Shown here one piece after another: positions 1 to 8,498 of a DNA stretch of 64,000 bases. Position numbers and translations under genes: made by a program. Within the stretch, counting starts at the first letter, position 1; every line of letters starts with the position of its first letter. Under the pieces are notes generated by a model, which was given only the letters and a program-made list of their open reading frames with translations, made no database searches and was not told where the DNA came from. This stretch comes from Psychroflexus torquis ATCC 700755 (GTDB lineage Bacteria > Bacteroidota > Bacteroidia > Flavobacteriales > Flavobacteriaceae), in NCBI RefSeq assembly GCF_000153485.2, contig NC_018721.1:3472001-3536000 (forward strand), given 5' to 3'.

Positions 1-980
1 GTAGGCTCGTGGAGTTATTCCTGTGAATTTTTTTAATACTTTGTGAAATGTTGTATTTGAAGAAAACCCAGCTTCAAGACCTATTGATTCAATATTGTAT
101 TTATCGAAGGTATTATCGTGTAACATTTTTTTTGCTTCTTCAACTCTATATTGATTTACATAGCTTGAAAAATTATCTTCGGTATTTGAATTAATAATTT
201 GAGATAAATATCCTGCGCTAATACCTAATCTTTCAGCAGTAGATTCTCTAGTAACATTTGGGTTTCTATATTCATATTCTTCTTTAAATAGACTTTCGAA
301 TTTTTCAAAAATAGTATTAGAAGAATTAGGAGTTTTAGATATGTTTAGTTCTTGAGTTTTTAATATTTGTTTTATCTCATTTGCTTCAGCATATAATTTT
401 CGGTTGTAAATTGTATAATAAGATACCCAGTAAAGAAAAAAAGAAATTCCAATAAATAGTATGATTGTATAATAGCTTGCTTTTTTAGTTACTAAAATAC
501 CTTCAGTAAAATCGAGAAGAATCCAAAGACCAATTAGTGAGCTTAATATAAAATGCAATTGCCATAACCAATTTTTCGACTTTTGAGAATCAGAATTTTT
601 TAAGATAAAATATAGGTAGGTCATTAAAAAAAAATATAAATGTAGACCAGCTTACTTTCAAGAACAAATAAGCTAAATTTTATACGAGAAAAAATTTCGT
701 TTGTAAAAATGAAAATATCAAAATCTCTCTCTAGATTATGAATGGAATTTAAGAGTAGTGATGCAATAAAGGGTAAATACAGTAATTTAAGTTCATTATA
801 TGTATTAAGATTATGGTTGATGCTTTTTATAACAAAAAGGAAAATAAAAACGGGAGTAAGAAATACCCATTCTATATTGTCAATTATTCTTAATTTTTTA
901 TTCTCTTCATAAATACCTACTTCTGCAAGTAGTCTATTGAGCATTAATAGAGAAATAGTTAAAATTGCATATCCTAAATA

Positions 981-2728
981 GGGCTTGCTGATTTACTCAA
1001 GCTTATTTTAGTTCAAGAGGTATGTAATTTTGAATAAAAAAGGGTTTAGTGACATCAGTATTATAGAAACACCCTTTTATTTTGGGATTTAGCTTAGCGT
1101 ATATCCAATTTTCAAATAAGGCACAAAAAATAGCATATTTATCTGCTATTTTTGATAAGTTTATTAAGTTCATTATGAAGAAAATGGCACTAATCCAGCT
1201 TTCTGATGTGTCTTTCCTTTTAGCTTTTATTTTGCTAAGTCCGTATGCGTTTTTTGCTTGTCCAAACTTTCCTTCTATTAGGTTTCTTTGGTTTCGCTCT
1301 TTTTTGAGTTTTCGCTTTTGATAGGCAGAAAGTTCTTGTTTTGGCGGTCTCCCTAATGGTTTTCCTACAATTCTAATCCCTTTTTCTTTGAGCCATTTTC
1401 TGTTCTCTCTGTTAAGGTATATTTGGTCTGCCAGTAGTAATTCTGGGTAGTGACCAAAGGTGATTCTGTAGGATTCTACTTGTAATACTAAATCTTTAGA
1501 TTCATTAAATTGATCCCAACTTATATGTTCTACTCTACTCATTCCATCTATCTCACTAGCACTAATCTTTGCTCCAAATTCTGTCGATACTTTATCCTTT
1601 CCTCTTGGGATAGGGCGAACGTAAGGTTGATAAATATTGACTATTCTATTTTTTACACTATTAACTTTTTCGTGATACATATAGTTTTGTTGTTCATAGA
1701 TGAGTTGAAGCACCCAGTAAATCTTTTGGTCCCGTTTTGGTAAAGGGAATTTACAGGGATAAGCAGTTCTAAGATCTGTAAACATGCCAGGCAAGTGTTC
1801 CTCCTTTTTTTGATCTTCTATTTGGTCTAACAGTTTTTCAATATAAGATAGGTTACGCCTGGTATATCCTAGTTGTTTTCGAATGAACTTGTTTATTTGT
1901 TTGGTTGTCTTTCTGCGTTTTTTAGAAAATACAAGATATTCTGTTCTTGCTACTCGACGGTAATCTCGAGGTTTATTAACTCCTTGGGTTTGCTCGTAAA
2001 GCAAATCTATAATTCGCTCACTTTCTTTGCGTGCTGTATTAAGCAGACCAGCATCGGTAGGGAACACTATTCTTTGATCAGCCACACTAGCATCAATCTT
2101 TAGTTTGCCTTTGTGTTTACTATCAGAGGCAGATTGATTAGGGGCCTCTTCCTCGGTGTTCTTTTGAATATTCCTTGCCCTTTTTGGCTTCAAGCTATCT
2201 GCTTTTTCAATGATTAGAGTATTCCAAGAGTCAAAATTTACTGCCCCCATTCGTTTACGAATAGCTACAAGTACAGTGGGGTGAAAAGGGGGTTTGGTTT
2301 GAAAACACTTTAATCCACAGAAATATTGCAAGTAGATGTTTTCGCTAATCATCGCAACGGTCTCTCTATCGTTTAGCCCTATCTTATGCTTTACAATAAT
2401 TGCACCTATAACCATGCGGACATCAATACTCTCTCTACCATTACGTGCATTGAGTTTATTGGAATATACCTTTGCCAAAGCATCCCAAGGGATGAGTTGT
2501 GCTAATTTTACCCAGCGATTATCAGATAACAATTCTTGTTCGAAGGGATGTGAAAACTCGGATAAACTTAACTGATTAGAAGGCGTATATTTTATCATAA
2601 CTGCATAGGTTTATGAGTAAAAGATACGAAAAACCATGCAATTACGCAAGAAAAAAACGTGTATTTTCATGCGTAAAACACTGATGCTTAATTTAATAGA
2701 TGATAATTATAAGAAAATCAGCAAGCCC
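981..2728 (-). mobile_element. IS5/IS1182-like insertion sequence
   Basis: Perfect 14-bp terminal inverted repeats (GGGCTTGCTGATTT at 981-994 and its complement at 2715-2728) enclose a single transposase gene. The element is flanked by a 6-bp direct repeat TAAATA (975-980 and 2729-2734), which is the expected target duplication. It sits inside the AraC-type regulator gene. The transposase frame is intact, so the copy looks recent. Confidence 0.9.
1003..2598 (-). CDS. IS5/IS1182-family transposase
   Basis: A 531-residue DDE transposase. The N-terminal 100 residues resemble the DUF772 domain of IS5-type enzymes (motifs SIDVRMVIGAIIVKHKIGLNDRE and IYLQYFCGL). The probable catalytic residues lie in KIDASVADQ, in LLADQIYLNRENR and in RNLIEGKFGQAKNAYGL. 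It fills the IS between its inverted repeats, which fixes the assignment. Exact placement between the IS5 and IS1182 groups is uncertain. The frame is complete, with no sign of decay. Confidence 0.9.
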   Translation of the reverse strand: MIKYTPSNQLSLSEFSHPFEQELLSDNRWVKLAQLIPWDALAKVYSNKLNARNGRESIDVRMVIGAIIVKHKIGLNDRETVAMISENIYLQYFCGLKCFQTKPPFHPTVLVAIRKRMGAVNFDSWNTLIIEKADSLKPKRARNIQKNTEEEAPNQSASDSKHKGKLKIDASVADQRIVFPTDAGLLNTARKESERIIDLLYEQTQGVNKPRDYRRVARTEYLVFSKKRRKTTKQINKFIRKQLGYTRRNLSYIEKLLDQIEDQKKEEHLPGMFTDLRTAYPCKFPLPKRDQKIYWVLQLIYEQQNYMYHEKVNSVKNRIVNIYQPYVRPIPRGKDKVSTEFGAKISASEIDGMSRVEHISWDQFNESKDLVLQVESYRITFGHYPELLLADQIYLNRENRKWLKEKGIRIVGKPLGRPPKQELSAYQKRKLKKERNQRNLIEGKFGQAKNAYGLSKIKAKRKDTSESWISAIFFIMNLINLSKIADKYAIFCALFENWIYAKLNPKIKGCFYNTDVTKPFFIQNYIPLELK

Positions 2729-2870
2729 TAAATATTTATTTGTAATGCTTTTTAATGAGGGTCTAAATAATATTGCTAGTCCAAGGAAAAATCCTAGAGC
2801 AACATTTATGGTAAAAAGAAACATTAGAAGTTTCATTTAACTTTTATATGATTTGAAGTTTATATTATTG

Positions 2871-2930
2871 CCAACGATTGAGCTATGTATAGTGGCCCTT
2901 CGGGGGCATTATACATAGGTCCTGTTGTAT
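2871..2930. repeat. attC-like hairpin junction J1
   Basis: An imperfect palindrome: CCAAC, then CTATGTATA (2883-2891), a CCCTTCGGGG apex, TATACATAG (2910-2918), then GTTG (2924-2927). Its layout matches a second junction at 18655-18720 (shared CCAACG, AGTG/CCC apex, GTTGT). The shape (short outer boxes around a bulged stem) is that of integron attC sites. The outer boxes only approximate the RYYYAAC/GTTRRRY consensus. Confidence 0.5.
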
Positions 2931-2998
2931 GTAGTTTTCTTTTATCCCTGATTAATTTAATTTTACTTTCTAAAATTAAGGATAAAATGAAAACCTAG

Positions 2999-3341
2999 TT
3001 TAAGATACCAAAGATATATACGAGATTGTTTTTCAAGATTCCCTCAGACCATGTTTTTTAGGTATGGCTAACAAACGTTGACTGGGGAAGCGTATATCCG
3101 TTGCTGATTATTGTTATAAATTCCAATAAACTTGACTTTGTCAAAAATTTTACCGTCCTTTATATAAGTAGTTTTAACTTGTCAAAGTTTTGAGAGCGAG
3201 CTCTCAACGCAGAAAGCAAAACTACTTGAGGAAAAGCCCTTCCTAAAGTCAGTCCTTATCCAACAATAATCAGCATCTCCGCTCTGTTTTGTCCCACAAC
3301 TCACGTAACCCTTGAAAAACAACACCTCACGGTATCTTAAA
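2999..3341. repeat. Large nested fold-back element, no gene
   Basis: Successive inverted arms pair around a common centre: TTTAAGATACC (2999-3009) with GGTATCTTAAA (3331-3341); GTTTTTCAAG (3028-3037) with its complement near 3312-3321; TTGCTGATTATTGTT (about 3101-3115) with AACAATAATCAGCA (3262-3275); AAGTAGTTTT with AAAACTACTT (3218-3227); and a TTGAGAG/CTCTCAA apex (3190-3207). A 62-codon open frame crossing it is a by-product of the symmetry. The element separates LR copy A from junction J1 and may be a non-coding cassette or a fold-back transposon. Confidence 0.6.
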
Positions 3342-3356
3342 TTACATAGAACGTAT

Positions 3357-3845
3357 GGATAACACAACAAGTTGTGTTATCTCCATTTTATTCACAATTT
3401 AAATTTAGTGATTTTATTACTGTCTTAACATTAAAACTAGGCTTTAATAAACGGTGAAAACTTGGAGGTAATTAATTTGCCTCTTAAATCACAATAGTAA
3501 AGTATACTCTATTATAAATCTTTAAAAAATAACCTCCAAACACCTACTAAAATACCGTTTTATAGCTGCTAGCAGGCAAATTAATAGCTGATTAATGGCT
3601 TCAAATTGCTCTACAATCACCTTGGATTAGAAGACTATTAGATTTGCAAACCTGCTTGTCTCAACGCTGGTTATCAAGTTAAAAATTTCCGTTTTACCTA
3701 GATAGTTAGAAGAGGAACACAATAAAAAACTCAAATCACAGATATAAATAAATCTCTGAGCCTAGACTACTAGTGTTTCAAATTAAAGTAGAAAAGAGTT
3801 GTTTTTTACCTCCATTCTTTTTTGCCTGCTGGCTTTATTCAGATT
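3357..3845 (-). repeat. Long repeat LR, copy A
   Basis: Full-length copy of a roughly 0.47-kb repeat. At 3358-3381 it has a near-perfect palindrome (GATAACACAAC, AA, GTTGTGTTATC). It then contains the inverted pair CTTGGAGGT...AACCTCCAA (about 3462 and 3535), the segment CAAATTAATAGCTGATTAAT, a TTTGCAAACC block, CCTAGATAG, and GCCTAGACTACTAGTG. It ends near AAAGAGTTGTTTTTTACC just 3' of the NTF2-like gene. Copies D and G align along their whole length; B, C, E, F, H and I align in part. No open frame is conserved. Confidence 0.8.
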
Positions 3846-3850
3846 TCCAT

Positions 3851-4339
3851 TTAATGTAAACTTATAACTTTCGCCATTTTCCAATCCCCATTTTCATTAT
3901 GCCACATTGTAATAAATTTACTTGGTATTGATTTAGCATTAGGTTCTTGGTTATTATGAAATTTATGAAATCCTATTTGTACTGCACCATAATTATTAAT
4001 TGGATAAACTTCAAGACTTCCATCTACCAGTTCTCTAGTAACTTTCCCGCAAATATTCCGTTTCGTTCCTTCAATAATTTCTTTTTTGGATGTCATTAAA
4101 CCTCCTTTATCGTGAAAAAACTCAATATTATCAGAGTAAATTAAAGCCTGCTTTTCTAAATCACAGTTGTTATATGCATCAAAAAACTCTTTATCCATTG
4201 CTTTTATTTCATCAAATATTTTTTTGTCAACAGGAGCATATTCTCTTTTTTGAGTTGATTTTTTTTCAGCTTCTGTTACACACGAAATAAATGATATTAT
4301 CAGAAATAGAATGGTTAACATTTTAATTGATTCTTTCAT
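3851..4339 (-). CDS. Lipoprotein with DUF4440/NTF2-like (SnoaL-like) fold
   Basis: 162 residues. A lipoprotein-type signal peptide ends at a lipobox-like Cys (FISC, about residue 20), so it is probably anchored in an outer or inner membrane. The rest has the DUF4440 pattern: an N-terminal helix (MDKEFFDAYNNCD), a strand with DNIEFFHDKGG and a C-terminal TMWHNENGDWKMAKV. This fold binds small ligands, and the substrate cannot be told. LR copy A follows its stop codon within a few bases, and an attC-like spacer lies upstream. It looks like a single-gene unit of the array. Confidence 0.7.
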   Translation of the reverse strand: MKESIKMLTILFLIISFISCVTEAEKKSTQKREYAPVDKKIFDEIKAMDKEFFDAYNNCDLEKQALIYSDNIEFFHDKGGLMTSKKEIIEGTKRNICGKVTRELVDGSLEVYPINNYGAVQIGFHKFHNNQEPNAKSIPSKFITMWHNENGDWKMAKVISLH

Positions 4340-4344
4340 ATTCG

Positions 4345-4585
4345 TTTATTATTAGTTTTAGAGGCCGTTTTGCACTTGCAGGTAACGGACTTAGATATGT
4401 TTTAGTTGAGTTTTAAAAGGTAAAGACTTTTTAAGTTAGTACTAACAGAAATATTTACTTTTTGATTTGACTTCTTCACCTTAAAAGCCAAATTTAAAAA
4501 TTTTGCGGATTCGAAAACTTTCCCAAAACTATGGATTTGGTTTCAAACATAGCTATGAGATATAAGCGTTTTTAGCTGCTGGACT
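4345..4585 (-). repeat. Intergenic dyad spacer (attC-like)
   Basis: No gene. The 240-bp spacer holds several short inverted pairs, such as GCCAAATTTAAAAATTTTGC near 4488-4507. Its end next to the lipoprotein gene reads, in gene orientation, CCGTTACCTGCAAGTGC, similar in form to the ends of the other junctions. Assignment as an attC-like site is tentative. Confidence 0.3.
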
Positions 4586-4826
4586 TCATTCCGATTTCTT
4601 CATCTTTATGATTATGACACTATCATATTTATCAGATGTATATTTCGCGATTTCCTGTTCGTCTTTGATTACAGTCACAGTTTCTATTTCGTCTGTATTT
4701 ATTTTTTCGAGTTCCGCTTCAGTTATCGGTTTTTCATTTAGTAAAATGAGCACTTTACTGTCAGAAATACTTTTTGCAGCTCTTTCTTGAAATGGTTTTG
4801 TTTCAATTAATAAAACTCCGCCGGAT

Positions 4827-5804
4827 TCAAGTCATAAATGCAACTTCTGGGTTAAATAATAATTGATCCATTACAAATATAGGATTTTCATAATTGAACC
4901 TTTTTCTAGGTCTTAGATTTAATTTCTCTTGTATCTGTTTTACTTGGTAATCAGTGATTTTTGTAAAGTCTGTTTTTTTAGGTAAATATTGTCTTATCAG
5001 TCCGTTTAGGTTTTCGTTTGAACCCCGTTCCCAGGAGTGATAAGGTCTTGCAAAATAATAATCTATATTTAGCTCTTGCGCTACCACAAGGTGGTCTGCA
5101 AACTCTTTTCCATTATCCGCTGTAATAGTTTTCAAATAAGGTTTCCAATCCTCTAATAAATCTATGATTGCTAAGCCTACCCCTTTGGATTCTTTAGAAG
5201 GAACTTTTTTCATTTTAAGCATTCCAGAGCTTCTATCATTAATTGTTAGAATAGCTTGATTGTGATTTTTACCTATTATCAAATCCACTTCAAGATCTCC
5301 AAAGCGATCTCTGAGCTCCACTTTACTAGGTCGTTTTTCTATACTTACCCTGTCTTTTATAATACCCCTAGAATCCTTTGCTGCGCCTCTTTTACGATAA
5401 CGCCTGCCTTGATGTCTTAGATGCTTATGTAGGGTTCCTTTATGTTTTTTATCATTCCAGATATGTTGATAAAGTGTTTCAACACTTACACTAGGTTCTT
5501 GGTGTTTCTTTAATATCCCTACTACCTGTTCTGGACTATAATCTAACTTTAAAAGCCTTTCTGAAGCTGTTTTTATTTCATTTGTAAAACAAATCTGTTT
5601 AGGTTTTGTTTTATGTCTCTCGCGACACTTTTTCACAGCTAATTCATAGCGATATTCACCGCTTCTTTGATCCTTATTACGCTTTAGCTCTCGACTAATT
5701 ACTGACTTGTCTTTGTCTATACTTTCTGCAATAGCTCTATGGTTATAGCCTTCTTTGCGCATTACAGATATTGTATATCTTTGTTCTTTGGTAAGGTGAC
5801 TCAT
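4827..5804 (-). CDS. IS30-family transposase
   Basis: About 325 residues from the ATG at 5802-5804, which gives the usual IS30 start MSHLTKEQRYTIS. A longer frame from 5855 would begin inside a hairpin and is less likely. The N-terminal helix-turn-helix (YNHRAIAESIDKDKSVISRELKRN) precedes an rve-type integrase core with DLEVDLIIG, TITADNGKEF and ERGSNENLNGLIRQY (DDE). The frame runs through the left inverted repeat and its TGA stop (4827-4829) lies in the duplicated target, so each insertion site changes its C-terminus. It appears intact. Confidence 0.92.
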   Translation of the reverse strand: MSHLTKEQRYTISVMRKEGYNHRAIAESIDKDKSVISRELKRNKDQRSGEYRYELAVKKCRERHKTKPKQICFTNEIKTASERLLKLDYSPEQVVGILKKHQEPSVSVETLYQHIWNDKKHKGTLHKHLRHQGRRYRKRGAAKDSRGIIKDRVSIEKRPSKVELRDRFGDLEVDLIIGKNHNQAILTINDRSSGMLKMKKVPSKESKGVGLAIIDLLEDWKPYLKTITADNGKEFADHLVVAQELNIDYYFARPYHSWERGSNENLNGLIRQYLPKKTDFTKITDYQVKQIQEKLNLRPRKRFNYENPIFVMDQLLFNPEVAFMT

Positions 5805-5940
5805 TGCAACTTCTTTTTTGGCGATTTGATGCTGTAAAAATAACCTTTCCATCAAAACAAGAAAGAGGAATATTTTCCTCTTTCTTGTTTTGAAAAAGTA
5901 GCTATAATAATCAAATCTAAAAGTTGCATTTATTAGTTGA
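4834..5940 (-). mobile_element. IS30-family insertion sequence
   Basis: The ends carry ATAAATGCAACTT (4834-4846) and its exact complement (5921-5933). The similarity continues imperfectly to 5940. The 9-bp direct repeat ATTCAAGTC at 4825-4833 and 5941-5949 is the likely target duplication. Removing one copy plus the IS restores the reading frame of the interrupted gene, which supports these boundaries. Confidence 0.85.
5853..5892. promoter_or_regulatory. Perfect hairpin upstream of the IS30 transposase
   Basis: Two 18-bp arms (5853-5870 and 5875-5892) are exact complements around a 4-base loop. The arms contain AGAGGAA/TTCCTCT. It lies inside the IS, between its right end and the transposase start. 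Inference: it limits expression from outside promoters, as known for several IS elements. Confidence 0.6.
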
Positions 5941-6265
5941 ATTCAAGTCCATTTAAACTTTGCTTTCCATAAATTCCCTCCATTTGAGGATTGTCCATTG
6001 CGATTATACTAAATTCTATAATATCGGATTTATAGAAATTCAATTTATCTAATTGGTCGTCTTTTAAAACTCTTTCATTGATTACAATAACAGGGTTTTT
6101 TTTTAACTTTTTTTCTGTGATAGATTTCTCTATAAAATCTGCTATCATATTTTTATCCGAATTTTCGTCGGCAAGCAAATAATCTTGGGTAAATCCGTTG
6201 AATGTTAAAAATCCAAATATGATTAAAAATAAGTTCCTCATTTTGTTTTGGTTACGATTTTTTGC

Positions 6266-6330
6266 ATTCCGGCAAAGGTTAATCTATGGTGCGTTTGCAT
6301 CCCGCAGGGTCCATATGCATTATACATAGT
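6266..6330 (-). repeat. attC-like hairpin junction J2
   Basis: A bulged palindrome from CTATGG to CATAG with an apex around CCCGCAGGG, ending GTGTTGTGTG. It resembles J1 and J3 in arm sequence (CTATG...CATAG) and lies between the membrane-protein gene and the plug-like gene. Confidence 0.4.
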
Positions 6331-6352
6331 GTTGTGTGATCGTTTTTATATT

Positions 6353-6742
6353 CTATTCTACTTTGGATGGATTAGTTCTAAAGACATACCCAAATAATAT
6401 TGCAAAAGTAATATATACGACTGTGAGTGAAATAACGATTTCTACATGCATTTGGATTTCCAAAATAATTTTAATCAATGCAAGTGCACCAACTCCAAAA
6501 TTCATAAAATTTCCAACGGCTATGGGCTTATTGTATATTCCACCAATTGAAGCTCCTTTTGCCATCCAATTTAATATTGCGAATCCTAAGTAAAGTGCAC
6601 CTAAGAGTTGGAAAGATAGAGTTGATATCGGGTTTGGAGTAGTCGAAATACTGGAGATGATTTCACCTGGTAGAAACGTTAAAACGATCCCTGACATGCC
6701 TAGAAAGACAGTGCTTGCTATCATTAATATTTTTGTATTCAT
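6353..6742 (-). CDS. Small four-helix membrane protein, unknown function
   Basis: 129 residues with four predicted membrane segments: about 5-25 (ILMIASTVFLGMSGIVLTFL), 42-60 (LSFQLLGALYLGFAILNWMA), 74-92 (PIAVGNFMNFGVGALALIKI) and 98-118. There is no catalytic motif. It is the last gene of the minus-strand cluster Crp regulator - beta-propeller - cupin - membrane protein, 36 bp after the cupin gene, so it is probably co-transcribed with it. It may anchor or assist the cupin/propeller pair; nothing in the sequence proves that. Confidence 0.6.
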   Translation of the reverse strand: MNTKILMIASTVFLGMSGIVLTFLPGEIISSISTTPNPISTLSFQLLGALYLGFAILNWMAKGASIGGIYNKPIAVGNFMNFGVGALALIKIILEIQMHVEIVISLTVVYITFAILFGYVFRTNPSKVE

Positions 6743-6778
6743 TTTATTTTTATTATTAAGTTAATTATGTGATTGTGC

Positions 6779-7318
6779 TTATTCATAAAATGCTTTATAG
6801 CCCATTAGTTTGGCAAATGGAGCAAGTAGTTTAAAAGTAATTTTTTGGAGCTTCCAATTTGGATGTGCCAATCTTATTTCATTTTTAAAATTGAGTAATA
6901 TCAGTGCCGTTCTAAAGACATTAGGAGTTCCCCTTTTATTCAATTTATTCTCTCTTTCTAAAACAAAGAATGTTTCAAATAAACTGTCCGTTTTAAGAGC
7001 AGGAAAGAACTCCTGAATATAATGTGCATCTGCCTGATCAGCATTATAAAAAGAATGAGGGATGTTTTTAGGAATAGAAATCACATCTCCAACAGAGGCC
7101 AAATGTTCCTTGCCATCTGTAGTAAACAAAAGTTGACCCTTTGAAACTGTAAACCTATTTTCCTGATAGGGATGAACATGTGATTTCTCTTTTTGAGAGC
7201 TAGCTGGGCTCACACAATCAATCTTTAATTGCGTGCCGTTTGTTTCAGCCCATGTTTCTAAAAATGTCATTTTTTGACCAGTTCGAGCATTTACAATCGT
7301 ATCTCCTTTTTTTATCAT
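6779..7318 (-). CDS. Cupin-domain protein
   Basis: 179 residues. The first 110 form a single cupin: motif 1 SHVHPYQENRFTVSKGQLLF, motif 2 GDVISIPKNIPHSFYN. The His/His/Glu/His-type metal ligands are recognisable as H-H-E and the later H. The C-terminal 70 residues are helical and not recognised. There is no signal peptide, so it is cytoplasmic. It starts 10 bp after the propeller-lipoprotein gene, which suggests one transcript and a shared, probably small-molecule, function. Substrate unknown. Confidence 0.75.
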   Translation of the reverse strand: MIKKGDTIVNARTGQKMTFLETWAETNGTQLKIDCVSPASSQKEKSHVHPYQENRFTVSKGQLLFTTDGKEHLASVGDVISIPKNIPHSFYNADQADAHYIQEFFPALKTDSLFETFFVLERENKLNKRGTPNVFRTALILLNFKNEIRLAHPNWKLQKITFKLLAPFAKLMGYKAFYE

Positions 7319-7328
7319 GGCTTTAGGT

Positions 7329-8417
7329 TTAATTGATTGTATCTAATTTGTATTTTCCGATGTAAGGGAGCACATCACCACCAATATACAAGTAGCCATT
7401 AAACTCTTTAACAGCTCCTGCTTCTGGCAAAACAACTCCTTCTCTATCAAAGAGTGTTTCTAAGATTTCACCATCCGTTGAAATGTTCATAACCATTCCA
7501 AAAGGTTCGGCTTTGGGTTGTACGAATTCCGGTAACCCGTAAACGAATTTTTTCATTCCTGTTTTGGGATGTATTTCGTCCAAAGCCTTGTTTCTTTTTG
7601 TTGAAAATCCCAACCAATAAGTTCCGTCCTCTCTAATTGAAATTCCATTGGGAAAACCGTGAAGGTTGTCCATGAATACTTCTGTTAGGCCTGCATTTTC
7701 ACCAGAGATCCAATATTTTAAGACTCTGTATTTTGTTGTTTCTACCATCAAAAGGTGGGTTTGATCTTTTGAGACTACGACACCATTGCCAAAATAGACG
7801 CCATCAATAAGCGTTTTTACTTCTTTTGTTGCAGGATTGTAGCTGTGCAACCCCCCAAGGGGTCTCATTTCCATGATAATCTTTCGGCCATATTTGATAG
7901 AATATGCTGAGGTTTCTGAAGTATTACTGAAATAAATCATCCCATTATCGGCAATATCCAATCCATTCGGAATAAGAAATGGTCTTCCGTGTTCATCAGT
8001 TGCGGCCAACACAGTGACATTCTTTGTCGGACTTATGCTTATTAACCCTTGTTTGTGGCTTAAGGCAATGACGTTGCTTTCTTTATCGAAATGCAATCCA
8101 GCTACCCATGAACCTGAATTATAAAACTCTTCAACTTTTCCTAAAGGATCTACTTTTAAAATTCGTCCATCACTAAAATCCGCATTATGCACACCTGTGT
8201 ATATATTCCCTAGGGAATCGAACAGGATATCCTCAGGTCCATACCAATTGTCGATTTCGATTTTTTTACTTGTTGCGAGTTTGTCATTTAATTGTGTTGC
8301 GCCCTCAAAAGAAGGAATTGTTTTTGGTTGATAAGCCAATGGCTTTATGTCACAAGAACTAAGCAGTAATCCAGATAGAATTAATACCACAGAAATCATT
8401 TTTACTTTTTTCATCAC
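7329..8417 (-). CDS. SMP-30/strictosidine-synthase-like beta-propeller lipoprotein
   Basis: 362 residues with a lipoprotein signal peptide (LLLSSC, Cys about residue 22). The rest has repeating propeller blades: WYGPEDILFDSLGNIYTG, AGLHFDKESNVIALSH, IPNGLDIADNGMIYFSNTS, YFGNGVVVSKDQTHLLMVET, GFPNGISIREDGTYWLGFS. This is the pattern of the SGL/strictosidine synthase-like superfamily (lactonases, hydrolases). Residues such as E-D near PEDI, N in IPNGLD and N-G in FPNGIS fit the usual metal-binding set. It is the first gene of the cluster controlled, by inference, by the adjacent Crp-type regulator. Confidence 0.8.
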   Translation of the reverse strand: MMKKVKMISVVLILSGLLLSSCDIKPLAYQPKTIPSFEGATQLNDKLATSKKIEIDNWYGPEDILFDSLGNIYTGVHNADFSDGRILKVDPLGKVEEFYNSGSWVAGLHFDKESNVIALSHKQGLISISPTKNVTVLAATDEHGRPFLIPNGLDIADNGMIYFSNTSETSAYSIKYGRKIIMEMRPLGGLHSYNPATKEVKTLIDGVYFGNGVVVSKDQTHLLMVETTKYRVLKYWISGENAGLTEVFMDNLHGFPNGISIREDGTYWLGFSTKRNKALDEIHPKTGMKKFVYGLPEFVQPKAEPFGMVMNISTDGEILETLFDREGVVLPEAGAVKEFNGYLYIGGDVLPYIGKYKLDTIN

Positions 8418-8467
8418 TTTGTTTTTATTATTATGCTACAAAGCAACGACCGTAAAAGAGGGAATCC

Positions 8468-8483
8468 CTTTACATATGTAAAG
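8468..8483. promoter_or_regulatory. 16-bp palindrome, candidate operator of the Crp/Fnr-type regulator
   Basis: CTTTACATATGTAAAG is a perfect dyad located 51-66 bp upstream of the propeller gene start and 15 bp after the regulator's stop codon. Its half-sites (TTACAT/ATGTAA) have the size and spacing of Crp/Fnr-family sites. No T-run follows, so it is not a typical terminator. Confidence 0.5.
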
Positions 8484-8498
8484 AAATGAATTGGGGGA

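Larger units (their letters stand above)
1..2836 (-). pseudogene. Membrane-anchored AraC-family regulator, split by an IS and frameshifted, cut by window edge
   Basis: Read right to left, the start codon is at 2834-2836 and the first 36 or so codons run to 2729. There an IS5-like element (981-2728) interrupts the frame. Coding resumes at 980 with hydrophobic segments, so the N-terminal part is a multi-helix membrane domain. The frame then breaks at an A9 run (626-634): it stops at 624, and one extra base would restore it. From 623 to the window edge the shifted frame is open and ends in an AraC-type helix-turn-helix (residues like TAERLGISAGYLSQIIN and ESIGLEAGFSSNTSFHKVFKK). Family knowledge: 7TM-AraC proteins act as membrane-bound transcription regulators in Bacteroidetes. 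Inference: inactive, since both the IS and the frameshift disrupt it. Confidence 0.75.
4586..6241 (-). pseudogene. Secreted TonB-plug-like small protein, interrupted by IS30
   Basis: The 5' part (6241 to about 5941) encodes a signal peptide and a plug-like segment ending IYGKQSLNGLE. The 3' part (4833 to 4586) continues in frame with SGGVLLIETKPF. It then has a second repeat (LLNEKPITEAELEKINTDEI...VTVIKD) and a stop at 4586-4588. Joined, the protein would be about 180 residues. The motif YGxxxxNGV.LIETK is typical of TonB-receptor plug domains in Bacteroidetes. Here two such half-motifs occur without a barrel. The IS30 copy (4834-5940) now separates them, so the product is truncated after GLEFN. 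Confidence 0.7.

Noticed and set aside
1082..2575. Plus-strand frames opposite the IS5-like transposase
   Set aside because: Shadows of the intact 531-residue transposase on the other strand.
3182..3370. 62-codon minus-strand frame
   Set aside because: It lies entirely on the fold-back element and the junction palindrome and has no recognisable features.
5805..5855. Longer start of the IS30 transposase
   Set aside because: The extra residues come from the internal hairpin; the ATG at 5802-5804 gives the standard IS30 N-terminus.
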